Source: PALSA-555 sp963731625 (lineage in GTDB: Bacteria; Actinomycetota; Acidimicrobiia; IMCC26256; PALSA-555). Taken from it: 64,000 bases of DNA. This document shows positions 55,141-62,700 of this stretch, piece after piece. The notes beneath the pieces are model-generated. The model was not told where the DNA came from, did not search any database, and was given only the letters and a program-made list of their open reading frames with translations. Location of the stretch: assembly GCA_963731625.1 (NCBI GenBank), contig CAVSWH010000001.1, positions 1,612,001 to 1,676,000 of the forward strand, given 5' to 3'. Each line of letters starts with the position of its first letter. Positions within the stretch are counted from its first letter, which is position 1. A program made the position numbers and the translations under genes.

Positions 55141-56251
55141 GCACCCCGCCTGAGGAGTTGCCGGCGTCCTCCGACAGCGAGCCGAAGAAGCCGGCGCGCC
55201 GTCGCGGCGCGAATGACAACGATGCGTCCTCCGGGAACGGCCCTGTCGTCGCGTCCGCGAACGACGCACCGGCGCCGCCGCGACGGCGCGCCTCCGGCGC
55301 GGCCGCGCCCGCGGTGACCGCAGCGGCCGCCTCGGAGGCGGCAACGCCACTGGCCGGTGAGTCGACCGCCGCGTTGAAGCCTCCGGACGGGGAGCGGGCC
55401 TCGCGACGCAGTCGGCGCAGGTCCTCGTCGGCGGACACCGCGACGGCGAAGAGCGACGACGGCGCGAAGGCCGAGGATGCCGTGAAGGCCGACCCGCAGC
55501 GCAGCGCCGCCGCGACGGCGACAGCGGATGTGGCCGACAAGACCGACGCGAAGGCGTCGCCCGCGACGACGTCGAAGCTGGCGTCGAGCACCGACGCCGC
55601 GCCCGCGCCGCCGCGCCGCTCGAAGCGCGCCGGGGCCGACGCCCCCGCGCCGGCCGCGGCGGCGGTCAGCGCGCTCGACGTGCCGTCGCTGGCCACCTCC
55701 GAGGCCGACGCCGAGGCCGAGCTCGTCGACGACACCGAGGCGCCGCCGCGCCGTCGCTTCGGACGCTTTGGTCGAACGGTCAGCGCGTCGATCCCGGCGG
55801 TGCCGGCCGTCGAGTCCGCGCCGGTGACGGTCGTCCCGGCGAAGGCGATCACCGGCCCGACGACCGCAGTCGCGCGCCCCGACCGCACCTACCGCCAGAC
55901 GGTCACGAAGGTCGACCTGTGGTCGGTCACGAAGCTGTCACTGTGCTTCTACCTCAGCGCGATGTTCGTCACGGTCGTCGCGTTCGTCGCGCTCTGGATC
56001 ATCGCCGACGCCGCCGGGATCATCCACAGCGTCGAGAAGTTCCTCGGCGACCTACTCTCCGCGAAGAACTTCCACTTCCTTTCCGCCACGGTGCTCCGCG
56101 GCGCCATCCTCATCGGGCTCGTGGTGGTGGCCCTGCAGGTCGTGATCACCGTGATCGCGGCGTCCTTCTACAACATCTTCGCCGAGCTCTTCGGCGGGGT
56201 GGAGATCACGGTGAAGGAAGAGGGCCCCGCCGAGTACCTTGACCCGTCCTT

Positions 56252-56261
<10 letters not shown>
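55137..56261 (+). CDS. DUF3566 membrane protein with long disordered N-terminus
   Basis: 374 residues. The first 250 are Ala/Pro/Ser/Asp-rich and repetitive, with several PPRRR clusters, probably cytosolic and disordered. The DUF3566 domain follows (VTKVDLWSVTKLSLCFYLSAMFVTVVAFVAL), with two membrane helices and FYNIFAELFGGVEITVKEE near the end. Position after gyrA and before tRNA-Ile equals mycobacterial Rv0007. Function unknown. Its stop codon lies inside the tRNA-Ile gene (10 bases overlap), and its 3' end carries the tRNA promoter box. Confidence 0.9.
56235..56240 (+). promoter_or_regulatory. -10-like box of tRNA-Ile inside the DUF3566 gene
   Basis: TACCTT, 11 bases before the tRNA start. 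Comparable boxes precede tRNA-Gly (TACCCT) and tRNA-Ala (TACGCT) at similar spacing. Confidence 0.4.
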
Positions 56262-56325
<64 letters not shown>

Positions 56326-56786
56326 CGACGAGGACTTCACCGTTGGCGCCGGGTTGGGTTCACCGTTGCGGCTCCGGCGGGGACATCTGGCGCGACATCA
56401 TCGCCACCGAGCCTTGAGGACCCAGTAGCCGACTGCCGGTTCTACCGGAGGCCTTGGGCCGAAGCTCGTTACGGGTCGGTTCGTTGCCGGGTGGCGCGAC
56501 GAAGCCGCCTGAAGGTCTCGCGAGCCCAACCTGCGCGCGGGCCCGTTGTGCGAGTACTGCCCCGCACTTTGTCGGTGCGAGGTTGGCGCCACCTTCATGG
56601 CGGAGCGCAACCAGTAGTCACCAACCGCGTCGTGGCCCGGGCGCAGGAATGATGAATCGTGATCGGCTAGCCGGGGTCGGAACGGAGCGCTGATCATGTG
56701 CGTGGCACGCGTAGAGCTCCGATCGGTCGGTGTTAGCGTTCGGGCGTTCTTGGCCTGCGGGCCAGGCGAAGGCGGAGGGAGCCCGG
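56326..56786. other. Intergenic region after tRNA-Ile
   Basis: 461 bases with no convincing gene. It starts with a 16-base sequence GAGGACTTCACCGTTG (56330-56345) whose inverse recurs at 59621-59636. TTCACCGTTG recurs once more near 56357. Near 56719-56740 GTAGAG and ATCGGTCG vaguely resemble the repeat upstream of the paralogous genes. GGCGGAGGG (56771-56779) is the ribosome-binding site for the next gene. Confidence 0.6.
56330..56345. repeat. Inverted repeat, left arm of the accessory cluster
   Basis: GAGGACTTCACCGTTG, five bases after tRNA-Ile. A perfect 16-base inverse copy lies at 59621-59636, 3.3 kb away, so the two enclose the beta-helix and glycine-rich genes. Confidence 0.75.
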
Positions 56787-58307
56787 GTGCGGTCGGTGAG
56801 GGGTCCGGTCGCGGCTGGGCTGGTCGGGCTGGTGGTGGTGGCGGGGTCGCTGGTCGCGATCGGGGTGGCCCCCGCGGGGGCAACATCCCTGGTGCACAAC
56901 GAGGCGGAGTTCCGGGCCGCGTGGACCAATAACGCCGAGACCGAGATCGACCTGGCCAACGACATCACCTTCACCACGCCCTGTGCCAACCCCAGCGGCT
57001 CCACCGGGGCGGTCCGGGCCACCACGACCCCGTTGACCGTGAACGGCAACGGGCACACGCTCACGCTCTGCACCAACGCTGGGAACGGCGTGCTCGAACA
57101 GGACAGCTCGGGTGCGCTCACGTTCCAGAACGTCACCGTCACCGGTGGCACCGCGACGACCTCCCCCGGCATCGGGGGTGCGATCTTCACTGGCGGTGTG
57201 GTGACGGTGACGAACTCGACGTTCACCAACAACACTGCCGACGGCATCGGGGGCGGTGCGATCTTCGCTGACGGTGCAGCGGTGACGGTGACGAACTCGA
57301 CGTTCACCGGCAACACTGCCCCCGGCGACGCCGGGGGTGCGGTCTTCGCTTTTGGTGTGGTGACGGTGACGAACTCGACGTTCACCAACAACACCGCCGC
57401 CGGCAGCGGTGCGATCTTCGACGAGGGTGGTGCCGTGACGGTGACGAACTCGACGTTCACCGGCAACACCGCCCCCGGCGGCACCGGGGGCGCGATCGTG
57501 ACTGGCGGTGTGGTGACGGTGACGAACTCGACGTTCGCCAACAACACTGCATCCAGCGGCGGGGGTGCGATCGGCACCGGTAATGCGGTCATGGTGACGA
57601 ACTCGACGTTCACCGGCAACGCCGCATCCAGCGGCGACGGGGGTGCGATCACTGGCGCAGCGGTGACGGTGACGAACTCGACGTTCACCGGCAACGCCGC
57701 ATCCAGCGGCGACGGGGGTGCGATCGGCACCGCCTTTCCGGTCACGGTGACGAACTCGACGTTCACCAACAACACCGCGAGCACCGGGGGTGCGGTCTTC
57801 GCCAGCAGTGCGCTGAAGGTCGCATATTCGACGTTGACCGGGAACGTCGCCCCAACCGGAAGCGCAGTGGCGTCAGATACTTCGATCACGTTGTTTGGCT
57901 CGGTGTTCGTGAAGCCCGCGGGGACGGGGCCCCTGTGCGCTGGAACGAGCAACTCGTTGGGGTACAACTACGCGAACGAGACCCTGAACACCTGCAACCT
58001 GATCGCGACGGGGGATAGCAGCCTCGACGCGAACGACCCGCTGCTCGGTGCGCTGGCCAGCAACGGTGGGCCCACCCAGACCCAGCTGCCCCAAGACGGG
58101 CCCAGCCCACTGATCGACGCGATCCCCAACGCGCACTGCGGGGACGGCAACACCCTCGCCGGGTTCACGATCACGACCGACCAGCGCGGCCTGCCCCGCC
58201 CCGACACGGCCAGCCCCAACTGCGACATCGGCGCCGTGGAGGTGCAGCCACCTGCGGCGGCGACCACCACGACAACGCCTGGCCTCACCGCCGCGTTCAC
58301 CGGGTAG
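56787..58307 (+). CDS. Secreted right-handed beta-helix repeat protein with C-terminal FTG
   Basis: 506 residues. A signal peptide (GPVAAGLVGLVVVAGSLVAIGVAPAGA) is followed by a capping region and about nine coils of 24-27 residues, each with VTVTNSTFTxNTA, that form a polymorphic-membrane-protein-type beta-helix (residues 110-370). A non-repeated region with DTASPNCDIGAVEV, common at the end of such proteins, then a Thr-rich stretch and the terminal residues LTAAFTG follow. There is no LPXTG motif and no C-terminal helix. Likely a surface adhesin-like or cell-wall protein; function unknown. GTG 56787 follows GGCGGAGGG. Confidence 0.85.
   Translation: MRSVRGPVAAGLVGLVVVAGSLVAIGVAPAGATSLVHNEAEFRAAWTNNAETEIDLANDITFTTPCANPSGSTGAVRATTTPLTVNGNGHTLTLCTNAGNGVLEQDSSGALTFQNVTVTGGTATTSPGIGGAIFTGGVVTVTNSTFTNNTADGIGGGAIFADGAAVTVTNSTFTGNTAPGDAGGAVFAFGVVTVTNSTFTNNTAAGSGAIFDEGGAVTVTNSTFTGNTAPGGTGGAIVTGGVVTVTNSTFANNTASSGGGAIGTGNAVMVTNSTFTGNAASSGDGGAITGAAVTVTNSTFTGNAASSGDGGAIGTAFPVTVTNSTFTNNTASTGGAVFASSALKVAYSTLTGNVAPTGSAVASDTSITLFGSVFVKPAGTGPLCAGTSNSLGYNYANETLNTCNLIATGDSSLDANDPLLGALASNGGPTQTQLPQDGPSPLIDAIPNAHCGDGNTLAGFTITTDQRGLPRPDTASPNCDIGAVEVQPPAAATTTTTPGLTAAFTG
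57201..57780 (+). repeat. Coding tandem repeats of the beta-helix gene
   Basis: Eight nearly identical copies of GTGACGGTGACGAACTCGAC followed by GTTCACC, spaced about 72-81 bases, interleaved with variable GGG-rich stretches. The low DNA divergence suggests recent expansion or conversion. Confidence 0.9.
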
Positions 58308-58442
58308 CGGCGCCGTTCGGGCGAACGGGGCCGTGTAGAAATCGGTCGCTGAGGGTGTAGATCCATGCCCCGACCATGTGGCTCCGCCTGCGCCGGCAAG
58401 GGCGTAGCGTCCTGCCGTTCGGTCGAGGCGGAGGAGACGCCG
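58308..58442. other. Gap with hairpin and regulatory-looking repeat (copy A)
   Basis: A perfect stem CCGTTC-GGGC-GAACGG lies at 58313-58328, just after the beta-helix stop. It is followed at 58338-58364 by a 27-base element (GAAATCGGTCGCTGAGGG, then TGTAGATCC) that recurs at 59549 and 59646. GGCGGAGGAG before 58443 is the ribosome-binding site of the next gene. Confidence 0.6.
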
Positions 58443-59516
58443 GTGCGGTTGCGCATCGCTAGTTTCGGTCTTGGTGCGGTCGCGACCGCGCTGTTCGGCG
58501 TCGTGGCGTTGGCAGGTTCGGGCCCAGCGGGGGCGGCGTCGACGACGCTGTACTCCTCCCTCACCGGGTTTACCGGGTTTGTGCCGAGCGCGGCGACGGT
58601 GCCTGCGGGGATCTGTTTCGTGACGATCGCCGCTGCGGGTGGGCAGGGAGGGACCACGAGTGTCGCCGGTGGCGCCGGCGCGTCGGTCGCGGCGCGTGTC
58701 GCTGCCGCGCCGGGGAGCGTCTTGGCCGTGCTCGTCGCTGGCGCGGGCGGCCTTGTAGATGGCGGCACCGGTGGCGGGGGCGGGGCTGGGGGCGGGGAAG
58801 GCGAGGGGGGTGGTGGGGCATCGGCTGCGAGCTCGAATGGTGTGCCGCTGGTCGTTGCCGGGGGCGGCGGTGGCGCGAGCAACGGCGTAGGCGGCGCGGG
58901 TGGACCCATTGCGGGGAACGCGAGTCCGGGCGGCGGCGGTGATCCCGGCGGCGGCGGGACCGGCGCCGGGGTGAGCGGCGCGGGTGGGTTCCGCGGCGGC
59001 ACGGGTGGGACGGTGACCACGACCGGGGCCGCGACCGGGGCCGTCGGCGGCAGCGGTGGCAACGGTGACGGCAACGCAGGTGGTGGCGGCGGAGCGGGGA
59101 CCTTCACGTCGGCGCCTGGAGCGAACGGCGGCGCGGGCGGCGCGGGATCGGGCGCGGGCGGAACCGGCAGTGCCGGCAGCGGAAAGGGCGGTGCGGGCGC
59201 CGCGCCCGGCGGCACCGGCGGGAGCTCCAGCGATCAAGGCGGCGGCGGTGGTGGCGGCGCCCCCGGCGTGGGCGGTGGTGGTGGTGGTGTCGATGGTGGC
59301 GGGGGCGCAGGCTACGCGGGCGGCGGCGGAGGGGGCGGCGCAGGTTCGGGAGGAGGCGGGGGATCGTCGTTCGCCGCGCCCGGCGCGACCGGGATCCAGA
59401 ACCTCGGACCCAACACCGGAGACGGCAGCGTCGCGATCACCTACGACCCGAGCACCGACGCCTGCCCGGTTGTCGCGCCGGCCGCGGTCGCCCCGACGGC
59501 TGCGTTCACCGGGTAG
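58443..59516 (+). CDS. Glycine-rich secreted protein with C-terminal FTG (paralogue)
   Basis: 357 residues. Signal peptide LRIASFGLGAVATALFGVVALAGSGPAGA, then a short beta part with one Cys (VPAGICFVTIAAAGGQGG), then about 230 residues that are roughly half Gly, with many GGGGG runs. The end is GDGSVAITYDP, a short Ala/Pro linker and TAAFTG. The same plan is seen in the protein at 10821-11678. Only two Cys are present. Likely extracellular or cell-wall; function unknown. GTG 58443 follows GGCGGAGGAG. Confidence 0.8.
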   Translation: MRLRIASFGLGAVATALFGVVALAGSGPAGAASTTLYSSLTGFTGFVPSAATVPAGICFVTIAAAGGQGGTTSVAGGAGASVAARVAAAPGSVLAVLVAGAGGLVDGGTGGGGGAGGGEGEGGGGASAASSNGVPLVVAGGGGGASNGVGGAGGPIAGNASPGGGGDPGGGGTGAGVSGAGGFRGGTGGTVTTTGAATGAVGGSGGNGDGNAGGGGGAGTFTSAPGANGGAGGAGSGAGGTGSAGSGKGGAGAAPGGTGGSSSDQGGGGGGGAPGVGGGGGGVDGGGGAGYAGGGGGGGAGSGGGGGSSFAAPGATGIQNLGPNTGDGSVAITYDPSTDACPVVAPAAVAPTAAFTG

Positions 59517-59548
59517 CGGCGCGGTTCACCGCGAGCGGGACCCTTGTA

Positions 59549-59742
59549 GAAATCGGCCGCGGAGCGTGTAGATCCGTGGTCCACGCATCTGCACGTCACC
59601 TGTGCCAGTAGGGCTGTCCGCAACGGTGAAGTCCTCACGACGAGAGAAATCGGTCGCTTAGGGTGTAGATCCGTGGCTCACCCATGCGGTTCCACCCGCG
59701 CTTGCCAGTGCTGCCGGCAACGATGAAGCCTTCACGATGAGA
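59549..59742 (+). repeat. Two tandem 97-bp repeats (copies B and C)
   Basis: Copy B is 59549-59645 and copy C 59646-59742. Both begin GAAATCGG and contain GTGTAGATCCGTGG and later GCAACG(G/A)TGAAG(T/C)C(C/T)TCACGA(C/T)GAGA-like sequence. The first 27 bases match copy A at 58338. In copies A and B, TGTAGA occurs twice exactly 22 bases apart (58334 and 58356; 59545 and 59567 including the base before). The region is noncoding up to the small gene at 59737. Confidence 0.75.
59621..59636. repeat. Inverted repeat, right arm of the accessory cluster
   Basis: CAACGGTGAAGTCCTC, the perfect inverse of 56330-56345. It lies inside copy B of the 97-base repeat. Copy C has a diverged version (CAACGATGAAGCCTTC). 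Confidence 0.75.
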
Positions 59743-59874
59743 AACGCTCGTCGCATCGCCCTGGTCGTGCTCTGCGCGCTCCTCGCCGGCATCGTCGTGC
59801 GCCTGCGCGGTAAGGGCAGCGTCCCGCCCACCAACGGCGGCTGGCGGGAGCTCGAGGGCCCCGACTTCCGGTGA
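59737..59874 (+). CDS. Small membrane-anchored protein
   Basis: 45 residues: one membrane helix (RIALVVLCALLAGIVVRLR) and a tail KGSVPPTNGGWRELEGPDFR. Its ATG lies at the end of repeat copy C. The stop overlaps the next GTG (GTGA), so it is coupled to the dehydrogenase-like gene. Similar tiny proteins next to such genes are plausible but no family was recognised. Confidence 0.6.
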   Translation: MRNARRIALVVLCALLAGIVVRLRGKGSVPPTNGGWRELEGPDFR

Positions 59875-60854
59875 CGACCGCCCTGCTGGTCGGCGCCGGC
59901 GCCGTGGGGGTGCGCGCCGGCCGGCAGCTCGTCGACACGCCGGGCCTCGAGCGGCTGCTCGTCGCGGACCGTCACGCCGAACGTGCCGCGGAGCTCGCGG
60001 AGGCGCTCGGCGGCAGCGCCGTGCCGTACGGGCCGCTCCCGGCCGGCACCGACGTGGTCGCGCTCGCCATCCCCGGCGATCCCGCCGTCCCGTACGCGCA
60101 CCGCGCAGCCGTCGCGCGCGTGCCCGTCGCCGCGGTCAGCGACGACCCGGCCGGCCTGACCGGCCTCCTCGCCCTCGATCCGCTCGCCCGGGACCAAGGC
60201 GTCGCAGTCGTCGTCGGCTGCGCGCTGGCGCCCGGGATCTCCGACGTCCTGGCCCGCCACGCGGCGGATGCACTCGACGCCGCCGACGAGGTCTACGTCG
60301 CGCGCGTCGGCGCGGCGGGCGAGGCCTGCGCCGCGACGGTGCGCCGCGCTCGACGGGAGCGGCCGGTCGAGTGGCGCGACGGCGGGCCGCGCACGGCGCG
60401 TCGGCTCGGGCCCGAGCTCGTCTGGTTTCCCGACCCGGTCGGGGCACGGGAGTGCGTCAGCGTCGCCGGTGTCGAGACCATCCACCAAGCCGTGCCGACC
60501 GTGACGAGGGCGACGCTGCGCGCCGCGGACGTCCCCCCGCCCCGGCGCCGCCTGGTCGGGCCGCCGCGGCCGCGCGACGACTGGGGCGCGGCGCGCGTCG
60601 AGGTCTGGGGCTGGCGTGCGAGCGTGCGCGACGCCGTCGTGTACGGCGTCATCGAACGGCCGGGCGTCGCCGCGGGCACGGTGCTCGCGGTCGCGGCGGC
60701 GAAGATCGCCGGGCTGCTGCCCGCGGTGGAGCTGCGCACCCCGGGGCCCGGCGCCCGCGCGCTCGGCGCGGTCGTCGAGCCCGCGCCGTTCCTCGCCGAG
60801 CTCGCCCGCCGCGGGGTGAAGGCCGCGGCGTTCGAGGGCGTCACCGTCCCCTGA
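59871..60854 (+). CDS. Saccharopine-dehydrogenase-like NAD(P)-binding protein
   Basis: 327 residues. An N-terminal Rossmann fold starts TALLVGAGAVGVRAGRQLV with the GxGxxG loop, followed by ERLLVADRHAERAAELA. CALAPGISDVLARHAAD near residue 122 resembles the family's substrate-domain start. The C-terminal half (EVWGWRASVRDAVVYGVIERP, AAAKIAGLL) fits saccharopine dehydrogenase-type reductases. Substrate unknown. Translation is coupled to the small membrane protein gene. Confidence 0.75.
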   Translation: MTTALLVGAGAVGVRAGRQLVDTPGLERLLVADRHAERAAELAEALGGSAVPYGPLPAGTDVVALAIPGDPAVPYAHRAAVARVPVAAVSDDPAGLTGLLALDPLARDQGVAVVVGCALAPGISDVLARHAADALDAADEVYVARVGAAGEACAATVRRARRERPVEWRDGGPRTARRLGPELVWFPDPVGARECVSVAGVETIHQAVPTVTRATLRAADVPPPRRRLVGPPRPRDDWGAARVEVWGWRASVRDAVVYGVIERPGVAAGTVLAVAAAKIAGLLPAVELRTPGPGARALGAVVEPAPFLAELARRGVKAAAFEGVTVP

Positions 60855-60881
60855 CCCGCCGCCGGCTGCACCGACCGCCGG

Positions 60882-60887
60882 TACGCT
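60882..60887 (+). promoter_or_regulatory. -10-like box of tRNA-Ala
   Basis: TACGCT, 12 bases before the tRNA start. Confidence 0.4.
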
Positions 60888-60899
60888 CGCGGCGCCGAA

Positions 60900-60972
60900 G
60901 GGGCGGTAGCTCAGCTGGTAGAGCGTCGGCTTTGCAAGCCGAAGGTCGCCGGTTCGACCCCGGTCCGCTCCA
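60900..60972 (+). tRNA. tRNA-Ala (anticodon TGC)
   Basis: Acceptor GGGGCGG pairs with CCGCTCC and includes the G3-U70 wobble pair that identifies alanine tRNAs. The anticodon loop is TTTGCAA (TGC). The T arm follows at 60948-60964. The discriminator is A at 60972; CCA is not encoded. No duplicate of this tRNA is seen nearby. Confidence 0.97.
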
Positions 60973-61042
60973 CCCCTCCGCCCCGGACCCGCCGGTCCCC
61001 ACGCAGCGTCTGGCCCCGGACGCCCTTGGCGCGGATGCGAGA

Positions 61043-62212
61043 ATGGACTCCGTGGCGCGTCGATTCGGGGGTGGGGCGGCCGCGCGGCTGGCCGGCCTCA
61101 CGGCGCTCGGTGCCGTGCTCGCCGTCGTGGGTTTCGCCGCGCCGGCGAGCGCCGACGTGACGTCGCCGCCCGGCCCCAACAGCCCTCCCGCGGCACCGGG
61201 CTGGATCGCCTTCCAGCTGTCGAGCACGAACCTGACCGTCGGCAGCACGGTGCAGGTGTCCGTCGCCGGGGGCAGCACCGTCGGGGCGTCGCAGTTCTTC
61301 ACCGGGCCGGACTGGCCGACCTCCTGGTCCGGGGACGGCCTCAGCCTCCAGTACCAGGGCAACACGCCCTGCACGTTCGCCAGCAACCCGAGCAGCTCGT
61401 GCGCGTACACCGTGACGGGCAACGGCGGCACGTTCGACAACGTGCTGTTCGGCGCGGGGTCGATCCCGGCCGACCAGGTGACGGCCCTCGAGCAGACGGT
61501 CACGGTGACGACGCCGACGACGCAGCCGACGATCCCTCCGCAGCCGCCGAGCCCGAACTTCACCGGTCCGCCCAACGGCTTGCTCACCGGCCCCGGCCAG
61601 TTCACGTTCCAGGCGCCCGGCCAGTCCGGCGTGACGTATACGTGGACGCTGAAAAACGCGACGACGGGCCAGTTGTTCCCCCAGTGGACAGGGTCTAGCT
61701 ACACGCCGCCCGCGAGCATCTTCAACACGCCCGGTCAGTACACGTTGACGTTGAACGCCAGCAACTCGGCGTTCCCGAGCGGCGCCAACCAGTCGATCTC
61801 GTTCGAGATCAGCCCGCCGACGACGCCGGGCCCCTCACCGCCGCCCGCGCCGGGGCCTGGGCCGTCGCCGACCCCCGCGGCACCCGCACCGCCGGTCAGT
61901 CCGCCGGCGCTCACGCATCTCTCGACCGTGTCGTACGTACCGCTCTCGAACTTCGACACACCGACGCCCGCCGCGATCCGCCCCGTGACCGTGATCTGGC
62001 TGTGGCGACCCGACTGGTTCCAGACGGCTGAGGCGGCGCGCACCGCCGGCCGGCCGAGTGGGGTGAAGCGGGCGAGCGTCAGCATCGACGCGAAGGGCAC
62101 GGCGGGGCCGAGCGCGACGCCGTGGCTCGCCGGGCTCGCCACCTTCGGGATCTTCGGGTTCGCGTGGATCCTCGTCCGGCGCCGCCGGGTGCGGACCTCG
62201 ATCCTCGACTAG
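61043..62212 (+). CDS. Secreted, membrane-anchored protein with Pro-rich stalk
   Basis: 389 residues. Signal peptide (RLAGLTALGAVLAVVGFAAPASA) followed by two beta-sandwich-like parts (LSSTNLTVGSTVQVSVAGG, then GLLTGPGQFTFQAPGQSGVTYTW), a Pro-rich stalk (about residues 255-290), a conserved-looking segment VIWLWRPDWFQTAEAARTAG, one C-terminal helix (WLAGLATFGIFGFAWILV) and a basic end RRRRVRTSILD. Topology: outside domains with a cytosolic tip. Function unknown. ATG 61043 was chosen; GTG 61052 is an alternative. Confidence 0.75.
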   Translation: MDSVARRFGGGAAARLAGLTALGAVLAVVGFAAPASADVTSPPGPNSPPAAPGWIAFQLSSTNLTVGSTVQVSVAGGSTVGASQFFTGPDWPTSWSGDGLSLQYQGNTPCTFASNPSSSCAYTVTGNGGTFDNVLFGAGSIPADQVTALEQTVTVTTPTTQPTIPPQPPSPNFTGPPNGLLTGPGQFTFQAPGQSGVTYTWTLKNATTGQLFPQWTGSSYTPPASIFNTPGQYTLTLNASNSAFPSGANQSISFEISPPTTPGPSPPPAPGPGPSPTPAAPAPPVSPPALTHLSTVSYVPLSNFDTPTPAAIRPVTVIWLWRPDWFQTAEAARTAGRPSGVKRASVSIDAKGTAGPSATPWLAGLATFGIFGFAWILVRRRRVRTSILD

Positions 62213-62236
62213 CGGCGCACCGCCCGCCCGTCGTGT

Positions 62237-62650
62237 TCAGGCGCTCCGGCGGCGGACCAAGAAGGTGCCGGCGCCGCGGGACACCAGGGCCCGGTCGCCG
62301 TCGTGGACGGTCGCTTCGAGGTAGGCGACGCTGCCGGTGAGCCGCACGACCTCGCCGCGCACGACGAGCGCCTGGCCGGCCTGGCTGGCGCGGATCGTCT
62401 GATACGAGAGGTCGAGGGTCGCGGCGCGGTCGCCGCGGTCGAGCGCGCTGCTGGCGGCGAAGTTCATCGCCGCGTCGTGCACGACGCCGTAGACGCCGCC
62501 GTGGACGGTGCCGAGGGGGTTGCACGCCAACGCCGTCGGGTTCCACCGGGCCTCGGCCCAGCCCTCCCCGTACCGCTCGAACGACAGCCCGAGCTGGGAG
62601 AGCAACGGCATCCCGCCGTCACCGAGCGCCTGGTCGAGGTTCCGGGCCAT
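62237..62650 (-). CDS. PaaI-family hotdog thioesterase
   Basis: 137 residues with a single hotdog fold. NPLGTVHGGVYGVVHDAAMNFAAS near residue 45 is the family motif; the Asp in VHDAAM is the expected catalytic acid. DLSYQTIRASQAG and LVSRGAGTFLVRR follow. Such enzymes cleave acyl-CoA or aromatic acyl-CoA thioesters. It is divergent from the thiolase gene 50 bases away, so both may serve acyl-CoA metabolism. Confidence 0.88.
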   Translation of the reverse strand: MARNLDQALGDGGMPLLSQLGLSFERYGEGWAEARWNPTALACNPLGTVHGGVYGVVHDAAMNFAASSALDRGDRAATLDLSYQTIRASQAGQALVVRGEVVRLTGSVAYLEATVHDGDRALVSRGAGTFLVRRRSA

Positions 62651-62661
62651 TCGGCGGAGCG

Positions 62662-62667
62662 TATCGT
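62662..62667 (+). promoter_or_regulatory. -10-like box upstream of the thiolase gene
   Basis: TATCGT in the 50-base gap between the divergent thioesterase and thiolase genes; GGGAGG at 62690-62695 is the ribosome-binding site. Confidence 0.3.
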
Positions 62668-62700
62668 TGGCCCGACGCGCGGATGTGGTGGGAGGTTCCG

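Noticed and set aside
56326..56786. A second tRNA or a tRNA-Ile 3'-end duplicate marking an island
   Set aside because: No copy of the tRNA-Ile T arm and acceptor was seen up to 60 kb, so integration at this tRNA is not supported by a direct repeat.
57201..57780. A possible CRISPR array
   Set aside because: Repeats are coding, in frame, spaced 72-81 bases with related intervening sequence, and no cas genes are present.
58313..58328. A riboswitch upstream of the glycine-rich gene
   Set aside because: Only one simple hairpin is seen; no conserved core of a known riboswitch class was recognised.
59549..59742. Short CRISPR-like array in the repeats after the glycine-rich gene
   Set aside because: Only two 97-base units without distinct spacers; the whole unit is repeated.
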